Shown here: positions 54,397 through 61,906 of the stretch, piece after piece | Position numbering within the stretch: the first letter of the stretch is position 1 | How the letters are laid out: the number at the start of each line of letters is the position of its first letter | Assembly (NCBI GenBank): GCA_965276715.1 | Contig: OZ255622.1 | Span: forward strand, 1,488,001 to 1,552,000 | DNA length: 64,000 nucleotides | From: CAXTPV01 sp965276715 | Lineage (GTDB): Bacteria > Pseudomonadota > Alphaproteobacteria > Acetobacterales > Acetobacteraceae | Reading direction: 5' to 3' | Program-made: the position numbers and the translations under genes | Notes under the pieces: model-generated | The model's input: the letters and a program-made list of their open reading frames with translations, nothing else | Database searches by the model: none | What the model was told of the DNA's origin: nothing

Positions 54397-55115
54397 CGGC
54401 GGCTGACGTCGGGGACGAACATGTAGCCGGCGCCACGTATGGTCTTGATCAGCGGCCTGTCGCTCTCGGTCTCGATCTTGCGCCGCAGACGGCTGACCAG
54501 GACGTCGACGCTCCGGTCGAAGGTGTCGCCCAGGCGGTGCCGGGAGAATTCCAGGATCTGGTCGCGCGTGAGCACGCGTTGCGGATGCTCGAGGAAGGCG
54601 AGGAGCATATCGTATTCGGCGCCCGACAAATCGACCGCCTCGCCGCCGGGTGCGGACAGTTCCCGTCGCGACAGGTCCAGGCGCCAGCCCTCGAATTCCA
54701 GCAGGCGTTGGCCGGGATCGGTCCTGACCCGTGGTGCCGCGCCGCGGCGGAGGACCGCGCGGATGCGCGCGAGCAGCTCCGGCCGGCTGAACGGCTTGGC
54801 GACATAATCGTCGGCGCCGAATTCGAGACCGAGCACGCGGTCGGTTTCGGATCCGCGCGCGGTCAGCATGATGATGGCGACGTCGCTGCGCTCGCGCAGC
54901 GCCCGACAGAGATCGAGCCCGCTCGTGCCGGGCAGCATGACGTCGAGCAGAACGAGATCGATCGGCAGGCGCGCGATGATCTCCCACATCTCGCGCGCGT
55001 CGCGGGCGCCGGCGCTGCGGAAACCGTTCTCGGCGAGGAAGCGGCTCAGCAAGATGCGGGTGCCACCGTCATCCTCGACGACGAGGATCTGGGCGGCAGG
55101 CAGGTCCTGTTGCAT
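54393..55115 (-). CDS. OmpR-family response regulator
   Basis: A 240-residue regulator. Receiver with ILVVEDDGGTRILLSRFLAE, phosphoacceptor in LPIDLVLLDVMLPGTSGLDL, and VAKPFSRPELLARIRAVLRR. A winged-helix C-terminal domain has SGAEYDMLLAFLEHPQRVLT, RSVDVLVSRLRRKIE and IKTIRGAGYMFVPD. Pairs with the downstream kinase. The start at 55115 (MQQDLPAAQILVVED) is chosen for family fit. Targets are unknown. Confidence 0.95.
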   Translation of the reverse strand: MQQDLPAAQILVVEDDGGTRILLSRFLAENGFRSAGARDAREMWEIIARLPIDLVLLDVMLPGTSGLDLCRALRERSDVAIIMLTARGSETDRVLGLEFGADDYVAKPFSRPELLARIRAVLRRGAAPRVRTDPGQRLLEFEGWRLDLSRRELSAPGGEAVDLSGAEYDMLLAFLEHPQRVLTRDQILEFSRHRLGDTFDRSVDVLVSRLRRKIETESDRPLIKTIRGAGYMFVPDVSRR

Positions 55116-55254
55116 CGGGTTCTCCCGCCCTTCCCGGACGTATCGCGCGGTCGTGACGGGATATAGCAGCCGCCGACCCCCGCTTACCGTCGGCTGATGA
55201 TCACGGCGCCAGCCGCGATCGGAACCCGGCCTGACGGACGTCCGCCCTTGCATG

Positions 55255-56097
55255 GCGCGAGGCAGGTGGTTAGCTCCACCCGGAATGATCGGAGATCGCG
55301 ATGTCGATCCGCTTGCACAGCGTGCGGAGTGGGGAGAGCCTGTCGAGCATCGCCCAGCACGAACTCGGTCATGCCCGGTATTGGCCGCAGCTCTTTGCGT
55401 TCAACACCGGCATTGCCGCCGGCATCGTCAAGCCGCTGACCGATCCGGATCACATCCTCATCGGCCAGCAGATCGCCATCCCGCCGCGCGTCGCGTCGCA
55501 CCCGCCTCATCTCAGGCGGCGTCTCGCCTATCGGCATCCGGACCAGCGCACCCACCCGCGCGTCGCCGCACGCACCCTGCCCGCGGTCCGGCCCGGTATC
55601 GCGCCGATCGTCGCTATACACCATGGCGCCTCCGGCACGCGCGTAAACAGTCCGGCGTTCAAGTTCAACCTCGCCCTGTGTCCGCCGGTGGAGCGCGGCA
55701 CGCCCGCCTTCGACTACACGATGAAGTTCGAGGGGCAGATCATTCTCTGGCTCGACGAGCAGGTCGACGTGCTGACCTTCACCGACAAGGGCATCGAGCT
55801 GGCCGACAAGCGGGTCGCGGGTGATGGCCTGTCGCAGCTCCTGACCAGCGAAAAGGTGACCTTCGACCAGGTCTCGAAGAAGCTGACTTACGAGAGCCTG
55901 CTCACCATCCGTTCGGGCGGCCTGCTCAATCCGCTGAGCATGGGCATCGTCGCCGACAGCAGCGACCCGCGCCCCGCATTCCGGTTCAAGTGCACGTCGC
56001 CCAAACTCGACGGCAGCTTCCACGTCGCCGGCCACTTCGCCCCCACGATGCTCTGGGTCGCGGAGAACCTGACCATCACGCTCGATGTGCGGCCGAA
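55255..56097 (+). repeat. 843-bp direct repeat, copy A
   Basis: Matches 59910-60752 base for base with the same spacing (offset 4655) and about 16 mismatches counted by eye, several clustered in the second half. It covers 46 bases upstream of the LysM gene plus its first 266 codons. Beyond 56097 the two copies diverge abruptly. Confidence 0.92.
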
Positions 56098-56395
56098 TGC
56101 CCCGCAAGGGCCGAACGAAGAGATTGCTGACAGATCGGCCTTTCCAAGCGGTCGACGGTCGGAGGTTGCATTCCCAGCGACGCGAAGAGATGGCGCCGTT
56201 GCTGGGACGGGGACAGCGACGGGGGACGGTGGGCACGGATGGTGGCAGAGCCCGACCGCGCTCTACGTAACGGCGGCCATCATCACCGGCGCCGTGCTGG
56301 CGAGCAATGTGGTGACCTGGGGTGCCGATGCGGAGCTGGACCCGGCGGCCGTCGCCTTTGCTGCAGCATTAGTCAGGAAGGCGTCGTTGCGTTGA
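55301..56395 (+). CDS. LysM protein with C-terminal membrane helix (copy A)
   Basis: A 364-residue protein. N-terminal LysM domain (SIRLHSVRSGESLSSIAQHE, YWPQLFAFNTGIAA, DPDHILIGQQIAIPP), residues 2-62. An Arg/His/Pro-rich linker follows, then an unassigned beta-rich domain at about 115-265 (FKFNLALCPPVERGTPAFDY, LTFTDKGIELADKRVAGDG, FKCTSPKLDGSFHVAGHFAP, ENLTITLDVRPN). After a variable Gly-rich stretch there is one membrane helix (ALYVTAAIITGAVLASNVV) and the tail TWGADAELDP. No signal peptide is seen, so the LysM would be cytoplasmic unless the protein is tail-anchored unusually. Stop overlaps the next gene (TTGA). Confidence 0.8.
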   Translation: MSIRLHSVRSGESLSSIAQHELGHARYWPQLFAFNTGIAAGIVKPLTDPDHILIGQQIAIPPRVASHPPHLRRRLAYRHPDQRTHPRVAARTLPAVRPGIAPIVAIHHGASGTRVNSPAFKFNLALCPPVERGTPAFDYTMKFEGQIILWLDEQVDVLTFTDKGIELADKRVAGDGLSQLLTSEKVTFDQVSKKLTYESLLTIRSGGLLNPLSMGIVADSSDPRPAFRFKCTSPKLDGSFHVAGHFAPTMLWVAENLTITLDVRPNAPQGPNEEIADRSAFPSGRRSEVAFPATRRDGAVAGTGTATGDGGHGWWQSPTALYVTAAIITGAVLASNVVTWGADAELDPAAVAFAAALVRKASLR

Positions 56396-57168
56396 ACAAC
56401 TTGGCAAGGCTGGTTTCGCTGGCGATCGCCTGCTACTCGTCGCCCATCCTTGCGAACGATCTGAGCCAATATGGCCTGACAGTTATCGATCACGACCTCT
56501 CAGACAAGATCGTTCCGGAGTTAGAACGCCCAGACCGTCCGGTCAGGATGTGGGATGTCCAGCCCCAGGAAGAGCGCGAGTGCAGGAACCTGGTCGCCAC
56601 GGCGCTCGACGTCTACCCACCGACGCTCATCCGCGCGCTGATCAGGCGTCTCGTCCTGGCTGGAGATATCTACGTATGGAACAGACCGGTGGGCGGGATG
56701 CAGGTGACAGGTCTGATTGCCATAAATTGCATTCAGCCGTTCAACAACACGGACCTAATTCCCGACGGCGTTCATGACGCGATCGCTGGGCTGGTGAGCG
56801 ACGTCGCACCGCCAGATTGGACGGCCTGGGAGACTGGAAACAAGTCAGGTTTTCGTTATGGCGATTTGGAGGCCTACAAGAGGGAACTCAGCGACCCCGA
56901 CGCCCGAAACGTGCTTCGTCATCTTAATGCAGACGGTTTTGTCAGCCAATATGGTTTGACTGGAAAGTTGGCCGATTTCGAGAGCTACTCCGAACAGGTC
57001 TTTGGCAACGGTCGCCAGTTCGCGGCTCTCGTAAGTCAGTACTTGCCGATGCAACACAAGCTCGCGGTTCTGCTGGACACTTATCTCGCGGTCGCGCCTA
57101 CCCTCCGGCCCTACTTCGACAGCACCGGCCTGACACGGGCGGCCCACCTCTCGCCTGCCCAGCGCTGA
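56392..57168 (+). CDS. Exported protein P1, degenerate zincin-like (LysM partner)
   Basis: A 258-residue protein from a TTG inside the LysM stop codon, with signal peptide (LARLVSLAIACYSSPILAND). The chain has CRNLVATALDVYPPTLIRAL, GVHDAIAGLVSDVAPPDWTA, GFRYGDLEAYKREL and DGFVSQYGLTGKLADFESYS. The order (yP.l...l, H-x-x-x-x, W..gN..GF.YG, GFVS.YG...DF..Y.E) resembles putative zinc metallopeptidases. The HExxH site is HDAIA here, so a catalytically dead relative is inferred. Two Cys (about 64 and 113) are conserved in the paralogues P2 and P3. Confidence 0.65.
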   Translation: MNNLARLVSLAIACYSSPILANDLSQYGLTVIDHDLSDKIVPELERPDRPVRMWDVQPQEERECRNLVATALDVYPPTLIRALIRRLVLAGDIYVWNRPVGGMQVTGLIAINCIQPFNNTDLIPDGVHDAIAGLVSDVAPPDWTAWETGNKSGFRYGDLEAYKRELSDPDARNVLRHLNADGFVSQYGLTGKLADFESYSEQVFGNGRQFAALVSQYLPMQHKLAVLLDTYLAVAPTLRPYFDSTGLTRAAHLSPAQR

Positions 57169-57248
57169 TGATCGGTTTCCAAAGGCGAGCCTTTGGCGGG
57201 GTCCAGGGGCAGCGCCCCTGGCCTACTCGATGGTGACGACGCGGAGCG
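57112..57248 (+). repeat. Shared tail repeat, copy A (P1 end, terminator, pyk 3' scar)
   Basis: Matches 61793-61934: the last codons of P1/P3, the double hairpin and then CTACTCGATGGTGACGACGC, the last codons of pyruvate kinase on the minus strand. At this copy the pyk sequence stops after 26 bases (57223-57248), so it is a scar and not a gene. Confidence 0.85.
57179..57221. terminator. Double-hairpin terminator after P1
   Basis: Stems CCAAAGGC/GCCTTTGG (57179-57196) and CCAGGGGC/GCCCCTGG (57203-57221), spacer CGGGGT. The element is near-identical to the one at 10355. Confidence 0.75.
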
Positions 57249-57285
57249 CAGCGGCCGCGCGGCTGGCAGCCATGGCGGTCAGAAG

Positions 57286-58089
57286 ATGAGGCGCTTCCCC
57301 CTCCTCGCCCTCGCGCTGCTCTGTGCGGCCTCTTCGGGTGATCGGCTCAGCAGCATGGGGCTCGCCATCCTCGATCACGGCCTCGGCACCACGCTGGTGC
57401 CGCTCGTCCAGAGCCCGGAGCGCAGCGTGACGATCGAGGATGTCAGCGCGGCCGACGAAACGCTCTGCTCCGAGAACGTGTCGGAAGCCCTCGGCCACTA
57501 TCCTTCGGTCTTCGTCAAAGCCCTCGTCCGGAAGGTGGGCCTCGCTGGCGACATCTCGGTCTGGGGCAGGCGGGTCGGGAGCGTTCAGGGACCCGGCTTC
57601 GTGGCCATCAACTGCATTCAGGCCCCGGCCAACCAGGGGCGTGAGCAGGCCGCGGTTCACGATGCACTGGCGGCTAAGGTGACCGACCTGTCGCCGCCCG
57701 ATTGGCAGCGATGGGAGCGCAACAATCCGTCGGGCTTCGAGTATGGCAATCTCGACGCCTACAAGGCCGAACTTGAAGATCCGGACGCGCGCGTTCTCGT
57801 CTCGCACCTTAACGGAGACGGTTTCGTCAGCCGATACGGTCTGCTCACGCGCGTCAGCGACTTCGAATCCTACGCCGAGCAGGCCTTCAAGGACGGCGCC
57901 GCCTTCGCGGTCGTTGCTCGCGAACACCCGCGGATGCAGCGCAAACTGCGCATCCTCATTGACACCTACCTCGCGCTCGCTCCTTCGCTGCGGACGTATT
58001 TCGATCAGACCGGCCTGGCGAGCGCAGCCGGCGTCGGCCGGTCAGCGGACGCGACCGCGGCTCAATCCCGGCCGGCGTCTTTTCCCTAG
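57286..58089 (+). CDS. Exported protein P2, paralogue of P1
   Basis: A 267-residue protein with signal peptide MRRFPLLALALLCAASSGDR. Aligns with P1 along its length: LCSENVSEALGHYPSVFVKA, GDISVWGRRVGSVQGPGFVA, INCIQA, VHDALAAKVTDLSPPDWQRW, GFEYGNLDAYKAELEDPDAR, DGFVSRYGLLTRVSDFESYA. Again HDALA replaces HExxH and the two Cys are kept. No LysM gene directly precedes it; it begins 37 bases after the pyk scar. The C-terminal tail (VGRSADATAAQSRPASFP) differs from P1. Confidence 0.65.
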   Translation: MRRFPLLALALLCAASSGDRLSSMGLAILDHGLGTTLVPLVQSPERSVTIEDVSAADETLCSENVSEALGHYPSVFVKALVRKVGLAGDISVWGRRVGSVQGPGFVAINCIQAPANQGREQAAVHDALAAKVTDLSPPDWQRWERNNPSGFEYGNLDAYKAELEDPDARVLVSHLNGDGFVSRYGLLTRVSDFESYAEQAFKDGAAFAVVAREHPRMQRKLRILIDTYLALAPSLRTYFDQTGLASAAGVGRSADATAAQSRPASFP

Positions 58090-58104
58090 AAGAATTCGTG
58101 GTTA

Positions 58105-58134
58105 CCAAAGGCGAGCCTTTCGCGGGGTCCAGGG
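58105..58134. terminator. Double-hairpin element cut by IS481
   Basis: The first stem CCAAAGGC/GCCTTTCG is present (58105-58122), followed by CGGGGTCCAGGG and then the IS481 left end. The second stem has lost its 3' arm to the insertion. Confidence 0.6.
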
Positions 58135-59286
58135 TGTTTGACCGGTCACATACCTGACACTTCAGACCGGTCACATACCTGACAGTTCCGGTTGTGCCGG
58201 TTCAGCGCGCGCCGGCCGGGGCGCGCTGAACCGGCGAAAATCATTCGATCCACGCGTGATCACGCCGAGATCGATATCGGCGAAACGCGCAACGCTGTCG
58301 CCGGATGCCATCGGTGCAATCCCGATCAGCTCCCCCGTCAACGCCTCGCTGATATACATCGGCTCGTCCCGATACCGGATCTCACCTTTGCTCAAGACCC
58401 GATGAACCGTGTGCTCGGCATCATACCAGGGATCATCCAGCCGACCGGTGTAGCGACGTTCGTTTGGACGGTGCGCCGACGCCGGCGTCCGCTGACCCAG
58501 TGCCTCGTGCGGACGCACGTCGTTGAACTCACAGCTTCGTCAGACCAGCCGCACCCTGGCTGCCGAACGGCGTTCCGTTGTCCATCCGCAAGGCACGCGG
58601 TTGCCCGTGCTCGAGAAACAGACGCTGGCATGCGGGCCAGACGCCCTCCGTGGTTGGCGACACGATCTTGCACAGCAGGAGATAGCGACTGCACGCATCA
58701 CTGACCGTCAGCGGATCGCACCGGTGGCCGTCGCCGGTGCGAAACCAGCCTTTGAAGTCGATGCACCACAGGTCGTTCGGCGCCGTTGCCGACGTCGGCG
58801 ACCGGCTTTGCGGCAAACCCGCCGACCAGACCTGCCGGGCCTTGATCAGCCCGTGACGCCCAAGCAGATCGCCGATCGTCGAGGCCGCCGGCCAGCTCAG
58901 GGCCGGCCACGTGCGCGCCAGCACCGCCCGCAGCTTCTTGGGACCCCAGTGAGGGTGCTCCTCGCGCAGCGTGCGGATCATCGTCGACATCCAATCAGGC
59001 GTCGCCTCCGACTGCGTGTTGCGGGCACGCGACAGGTCCGACAACGCGCTGAAGCCACCACGCCGATACCGCGCCAGCCACGTGTAACCGGTCTCCCGGC
59101 TGATCCCATACAAGGCGCAAAGACCCGTCATCGACAGCTCTTGGCGATCCGCCTCAACGACAAAGCGAACACGCTCGTCCATCACACACGTGACTTTCCA
59201 AAGGCACTGGCAGGTCCTCCCCACCAGCGACTGAAACCGTCAACCATGTGACCAGTCTAATCTGTCAACTATGTGCCCGGTTTATA
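58135..59286 (-). mobile_element. IS481-family element, defective
   Basis: Left end TGTTTGACCGGTCACATACC with the unit ACCGGTCACATACCTGACA present twice in tandem (about 58141 and 58171). Right end, read inward, ACCGGGCACATAGTTGACAG, followed by a second unit (ACTGGTCACATGGTTGAC). Each end therefore carries two repeat units. About 1.15 kb with a single broken transposase gene. Confidence 0.75.
58171..59224 (-). pseudogene. IS481 transposase with internal deletion
   Basis: N-terminal half: MDERVRFVVEADRQELSMTG, LCALYGISRETGYTWLARYR (helix-turn-helix), HPHWGPKKLRAVLARTWPAL, then NDLWCIDFKGWFRTGDGHRC (first Asp) and ALRMDNGTPFGSQGAAGLTK (second Asp). Homologues then have about 60 residues with the catalytic Glu. 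Here the sequence jumps at about 58518-58529 to EFNDVRPHEALGQRTPASAH in another frame and ends AEPAQPELSGM. The missing Glu segment makes it inactive. Confidence 0.85.
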
Positions 59287-59299
59287 CCGGTAGGTCGCC

Positions 59300-59814
59300 C
59301 TACAGCCTTACCGCGCTTGCCCGACAAGATGCGTCCGACTGTGCCCGAGGACGGCGCGATACCCGATAGTGCGGAGGCAATGCCTGACATTGTTTCATAC
59401 AATGCTATAGCGAAACGGCTGCATGTCGGTGCCGGCCATGTCGACAATGTGCTGCCCGAGGTCTGGGCTTATGAGGTTTCCGGCAAGCAGGTGCTCAAGC
59501 AGTGGTTCAGTTATCGCGGCCGCGATCGCACCCGTCCTATCATCGGCGACCGCCGGCAGCCTTCGCCGCTCGGCGATATTCAACCCGCTGGCTGGCCTGC
59601 CGAGTATACGACCGAACTGCTCGCCGTCCTGAACGTCCTCGGACGTCTGGTGTTGCTGGAGCCCAAGCAGGCGTCGTTGCTGGAACGGATTTGCGGCGGC
59701 CCGATCCTGGCTGCAGGAGAGCTGAGCGTCGGCGTGCAGGGCCCAGACCAACACGTCGTCGGGCGCAAGTTGCCGAAACGGCGAAGCGAGCGGCAGCGTG
59801 AGCTTCTCGATTGA
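59300..59814 (+). pseudogene. Type ISP restriction enzyme, C-terminal remnant
   Basis: The segment SYNAIAKRLHVGAGHVDNVL, PEVWAYEVSGKQVLKQWFSY, RGRDRTRPIIGDRRQPSPLG, IQPAGWPAEYTTELLAVLNV and LGRLVLLEPKQASLLERICG is the C-terminal end of type ISP restriction-modification enzymes. Everything upstream (nuclease, helicase, methylase) is gone; the IS481 right end lies next to its 5' side. It is a relic of a second restriction system in the window. Confidence 0.75.
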
Positions 59815-59909
59815 TTACTCCGCTACACCCTTGCTTGCACTTCAGCCGCTCGCCCGGTCTTGCGTCCATCGGCTGCGTCCACTCCCGCTGGGAGACCCGG
59901 CCTTGCGTC

Positions 59910-60752
59910 GCGCGAGGCAGGTGGTTAGCTCCACCCGGAATGATCGGAGATCGCGATGTCGATCCGCTTGCACAGCGTGCGGAGTGGGGAGAGCCTGTCG
60001 AGCATCGCCCAGCACGAACTCGGTCATGCCCGGTATTGGCCGCAGCTCTTTGCGTTCAACACCGGCATTGCCGCCAGCATCGTCAAGCCGCTGACCGATC
60101 CGGATCACATCCTCATCGGCCAGCAGATCGCCATCCCGCCGCGCGTCGCGTCGCGCCCGCCTCATCTCAGGCGGCGTCTCGCCTATCGGCATCCGGACCA
60201 GCGCACCCACCCGCGCGTCGCCGCACGCACCCTGCCCGCGGTCCGGCCCGGTATCGCGCCGATCGTCGCTATACACTATGGCGCCTCCGGCACGCGCGTA
60301 AACAGTCCGGCGTTCAAGTTCAACCTCGCCCTGTGTCCGCCGGTGGAGCGCGGCACGCCCGCCTTCGACTACACGATGAAGTTCGAGGGCCGGATCGTTC
60401 TCTGGCTCGACGAGCAGGTCGACCTGCTGACCTTCACCGACAAAGGGATCGAGCTGGCCGACAAGCGGATCGCCGGCGATGGCCTGTCGCAGCTCCTGAC
60501 CAGCGAAAAGGTGACCTTCGACCAGGTTTCCAGGAAGCTGACCTACGAGAGCCTGCTCACCATCCGTTCGGGCGGCCTGCTCAATCCGCTGAGCATGGGC
60601 ATCGTCGCCGACAGCAGCGACCCGCGCCCCGCATTCCGGTTCAAGTGCACGTCGCCCAAACTCGACGGCAGCTTCCACGTCGCCGGCCACTTCGCCCCCA
60701 CGATGCTCTGGGTCGCGGAGAACCTGACCATCACGCTCGATGTGCGGCCGAA
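59910..60752 (+). repeat. 843-bp direct repeat, copy B
   Basis: Counterpart of 55255-56097 (see there). It begins directly after the type ISP relic region and ends in the LysM gene at codon 266. Confidence 0.92.
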
Positions 60753-61059
60753 CCCAACGCCGCCGAATGATCCAGCAACGCGTGAGGCGTTCGCGAATCC
60801 GGCAAGGCCGAGTGGCGATCAGATGGCGTATGTCTTGCCGGCGCGCCCGACGTCGCAGGGAGGCATGATTTCGGCCGGTCCGAGCGGTCCACCTGTCGGA
60901 GGTGGCGGTTTCTGGCACAGTCCTGGGATCCTCTACGCGACGGCTGGAGTGATCGTCGCCGCCGCGTTGGCGAGCAACGTCGTTACCTGGGGCGCCGATG
61001 CCGAGCTCGACCCGGTCGCGTTTGCCACTGCGGCCAGTCTTGTCCGCTCGGGCCGATGA
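59956..61059 (+). CDS. LysM protein with C-terminal membrane helix (copy B)
   Basis: A 367-residue paralogue of the gene at 55301. Residues 1-265 are almost identical (LysM, linker and beta-rich domain). The last 100 residues are different in sequence but the same in plan: a Pro/Gly-rich linker (PPNDPATREAFANPARPSGD), one membrane helix (GILYATAGVIVAAALASNVV) and the shared TWGADAELDP tail. The change from identity to divergence is sharp, a sign of recombination within the gene. Followed one base later by P3. Confidence 0.82.
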   Translation: MSIRLHSVRSGESLSSIAQHELGHARYWPQLFAFNTGIAASIVKPLTDPDHILIGQQIAIPPRVASRPPHLRRRLAYRHPDQRTHPRVAARTLPAVRPGIAPIVAIHYGASGTRVNSPAFKFNLALCPPVERGTPAFDYTMKFEGRIVLWLDEQVDLLTFTDKGIELADKRIAGDGLSQLLTSEKVTFDQVSRKLTYESLLTIRSGGLLNPLSMGIVADSSDPRPAFRFKCTSPKLDGSFHVAGHFAPTMLWVAENLTITLDVRPNPTPPNDPATREAFANPARPSGDQMAYVLPARPTSQGGMISAGPSGPPVGGGGFWHSPGILYATAGVIVAAALASNVVTWGADAELDPVAFATAASLVRSGR

Positions 61060-61060
61060 C

Positions 61061-61849
61061 GTGCGATACCTTCATTCGCGACGTACGATTGTCTGGTTGG
61101 CGATACTGCTGTCACCGCCCGTGGCCGCCGCGGCAGACCTTTCCGAGCGTTTTGGCGTGGAGGTCGTCGAGCACGACCTGAAGGCCCGGATCACCCCTCT
61201 CGTGGCGACAGCAGATCGTCCGGTCACGCTGACGGATGTGGCGCCAGCCGATGCGCCGGACTGTCTCGCCAGTGTCCGTCAAGCCTTCAACGTCTACCCG
61301 CCGCAGTTCGTCGGCGCCCTGGTCAAGAGGGTCGCGTTGGCCGAGGACGTAAAGGCCTGGGACCGCCATGTGAGCGGGGTCCAAGTCCCGGGCACGATTG
61401 TGGTCAGTTGCTTCGATGCGGCTTCGAGTAAAACTTACCTCGAAGCGAGCCTCCACGATTCCATGGCTGCGCTGGTGATTCTGGAGAGCCCGCCGGACTG
61501 GTCTGCTTGGCAGGCCGCCAATCCGCATGGCTTCGCCTACGGGAACTTCGAGGCCTACAAAGTGGAACTCGGTGACACCGGTGCACGCGAACTGGTGGCG
61601 CACTTGAATATCGAAGGCTTCGTCAGCCGCTACGGGGTGGCCGGCAGGATTCCCGATTTCGAGTCCTATGCCGAGCAGGTCTTTGGTAACGGCATGGCAT
61701 TCGCCACTTTGGTTCGCGAGCACGAGCCAATGCAGCGCAAGCTCGCCGTCCTGATGCAGACCTATCTCGGGTTCGCGCCTGCTCTCCAATCCTACTTCGA
61801 CAGCACCGGTCTGACACGGGCGGCGCGCCTCTCGCCTGCCCAGCGCTGA
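61061..61849 (+). CDS. Exported protein P3, paralogue of P1/P2
   Basis: A 262-residue protein from a GTG one base after the LysM stop. Signal peptide (TIVWLAILLSPPVAAAAD). Family features: DCLASVRQAFNVYPPQFVGA, VSGVQVPGTIVVSCFDA, LHDSMAALVILESPPDWSAW, GFAYGNFEAYKVELGDTGAR, EGFVSRYGVAGRIPDFESYA. HDSMA replaces HExxH, as in P1 and P2. The last 15 residues (DSTGLTRAARLSPAQR) are nearly those of P1, belonging to the shared tail repeat. Confidence 0.65.
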   Translation: MRYLHSRRTIVWLAILLSPPVAAAADLSERFGVEVVEHDLKARITPLVATADRPVTLTDVAPADAPDCLASVRQAFNVYPPQFVGALVKRVALAEDVKAWDRHVSGVQVPGTIVVSCFDAASSKTYLEASLHDSMAALVILESPPDWSAWQAANPHGFAYGNFEAYKVELGDTGARELVAHLNIEGFVSRYGVAGRIPDFESYAEQVFGNGMAFATLVREHEPMQRKLAVLMQTYLGFAPALQSYFDSTGLTRAARLSPAQR

Positions 61850-61859
61850 TGATCGGTTT

Positions 61860-61902
61860 CCAAAGGCGAGCCTTTGGCGGGGTCCAGGGGTGGAACCCCT
61901 GG
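61860..61902. terminator. Double-hairpin terminator between P3 and pyruvate kinase
   Basis: Stems CCAAAGGC/GCCTTTGG (61860-61877) and CCAGGGGT/ACCCCTGG (61884-61902; both arms changed together relative to 57203, so pairing is kept). Serves the two convergent genes. The compensatory change supports a selected structure. Confidence 0.75.
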
Positions 61903-61906
61903 CCTT

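Noticed and set aside
53065..55115. Naming the two-component system cusRS or copRS
   Set aside because: Adjacency to copper genes is suggestive, but the periplasmic domain shows no metal-binding motif that I can recognise.
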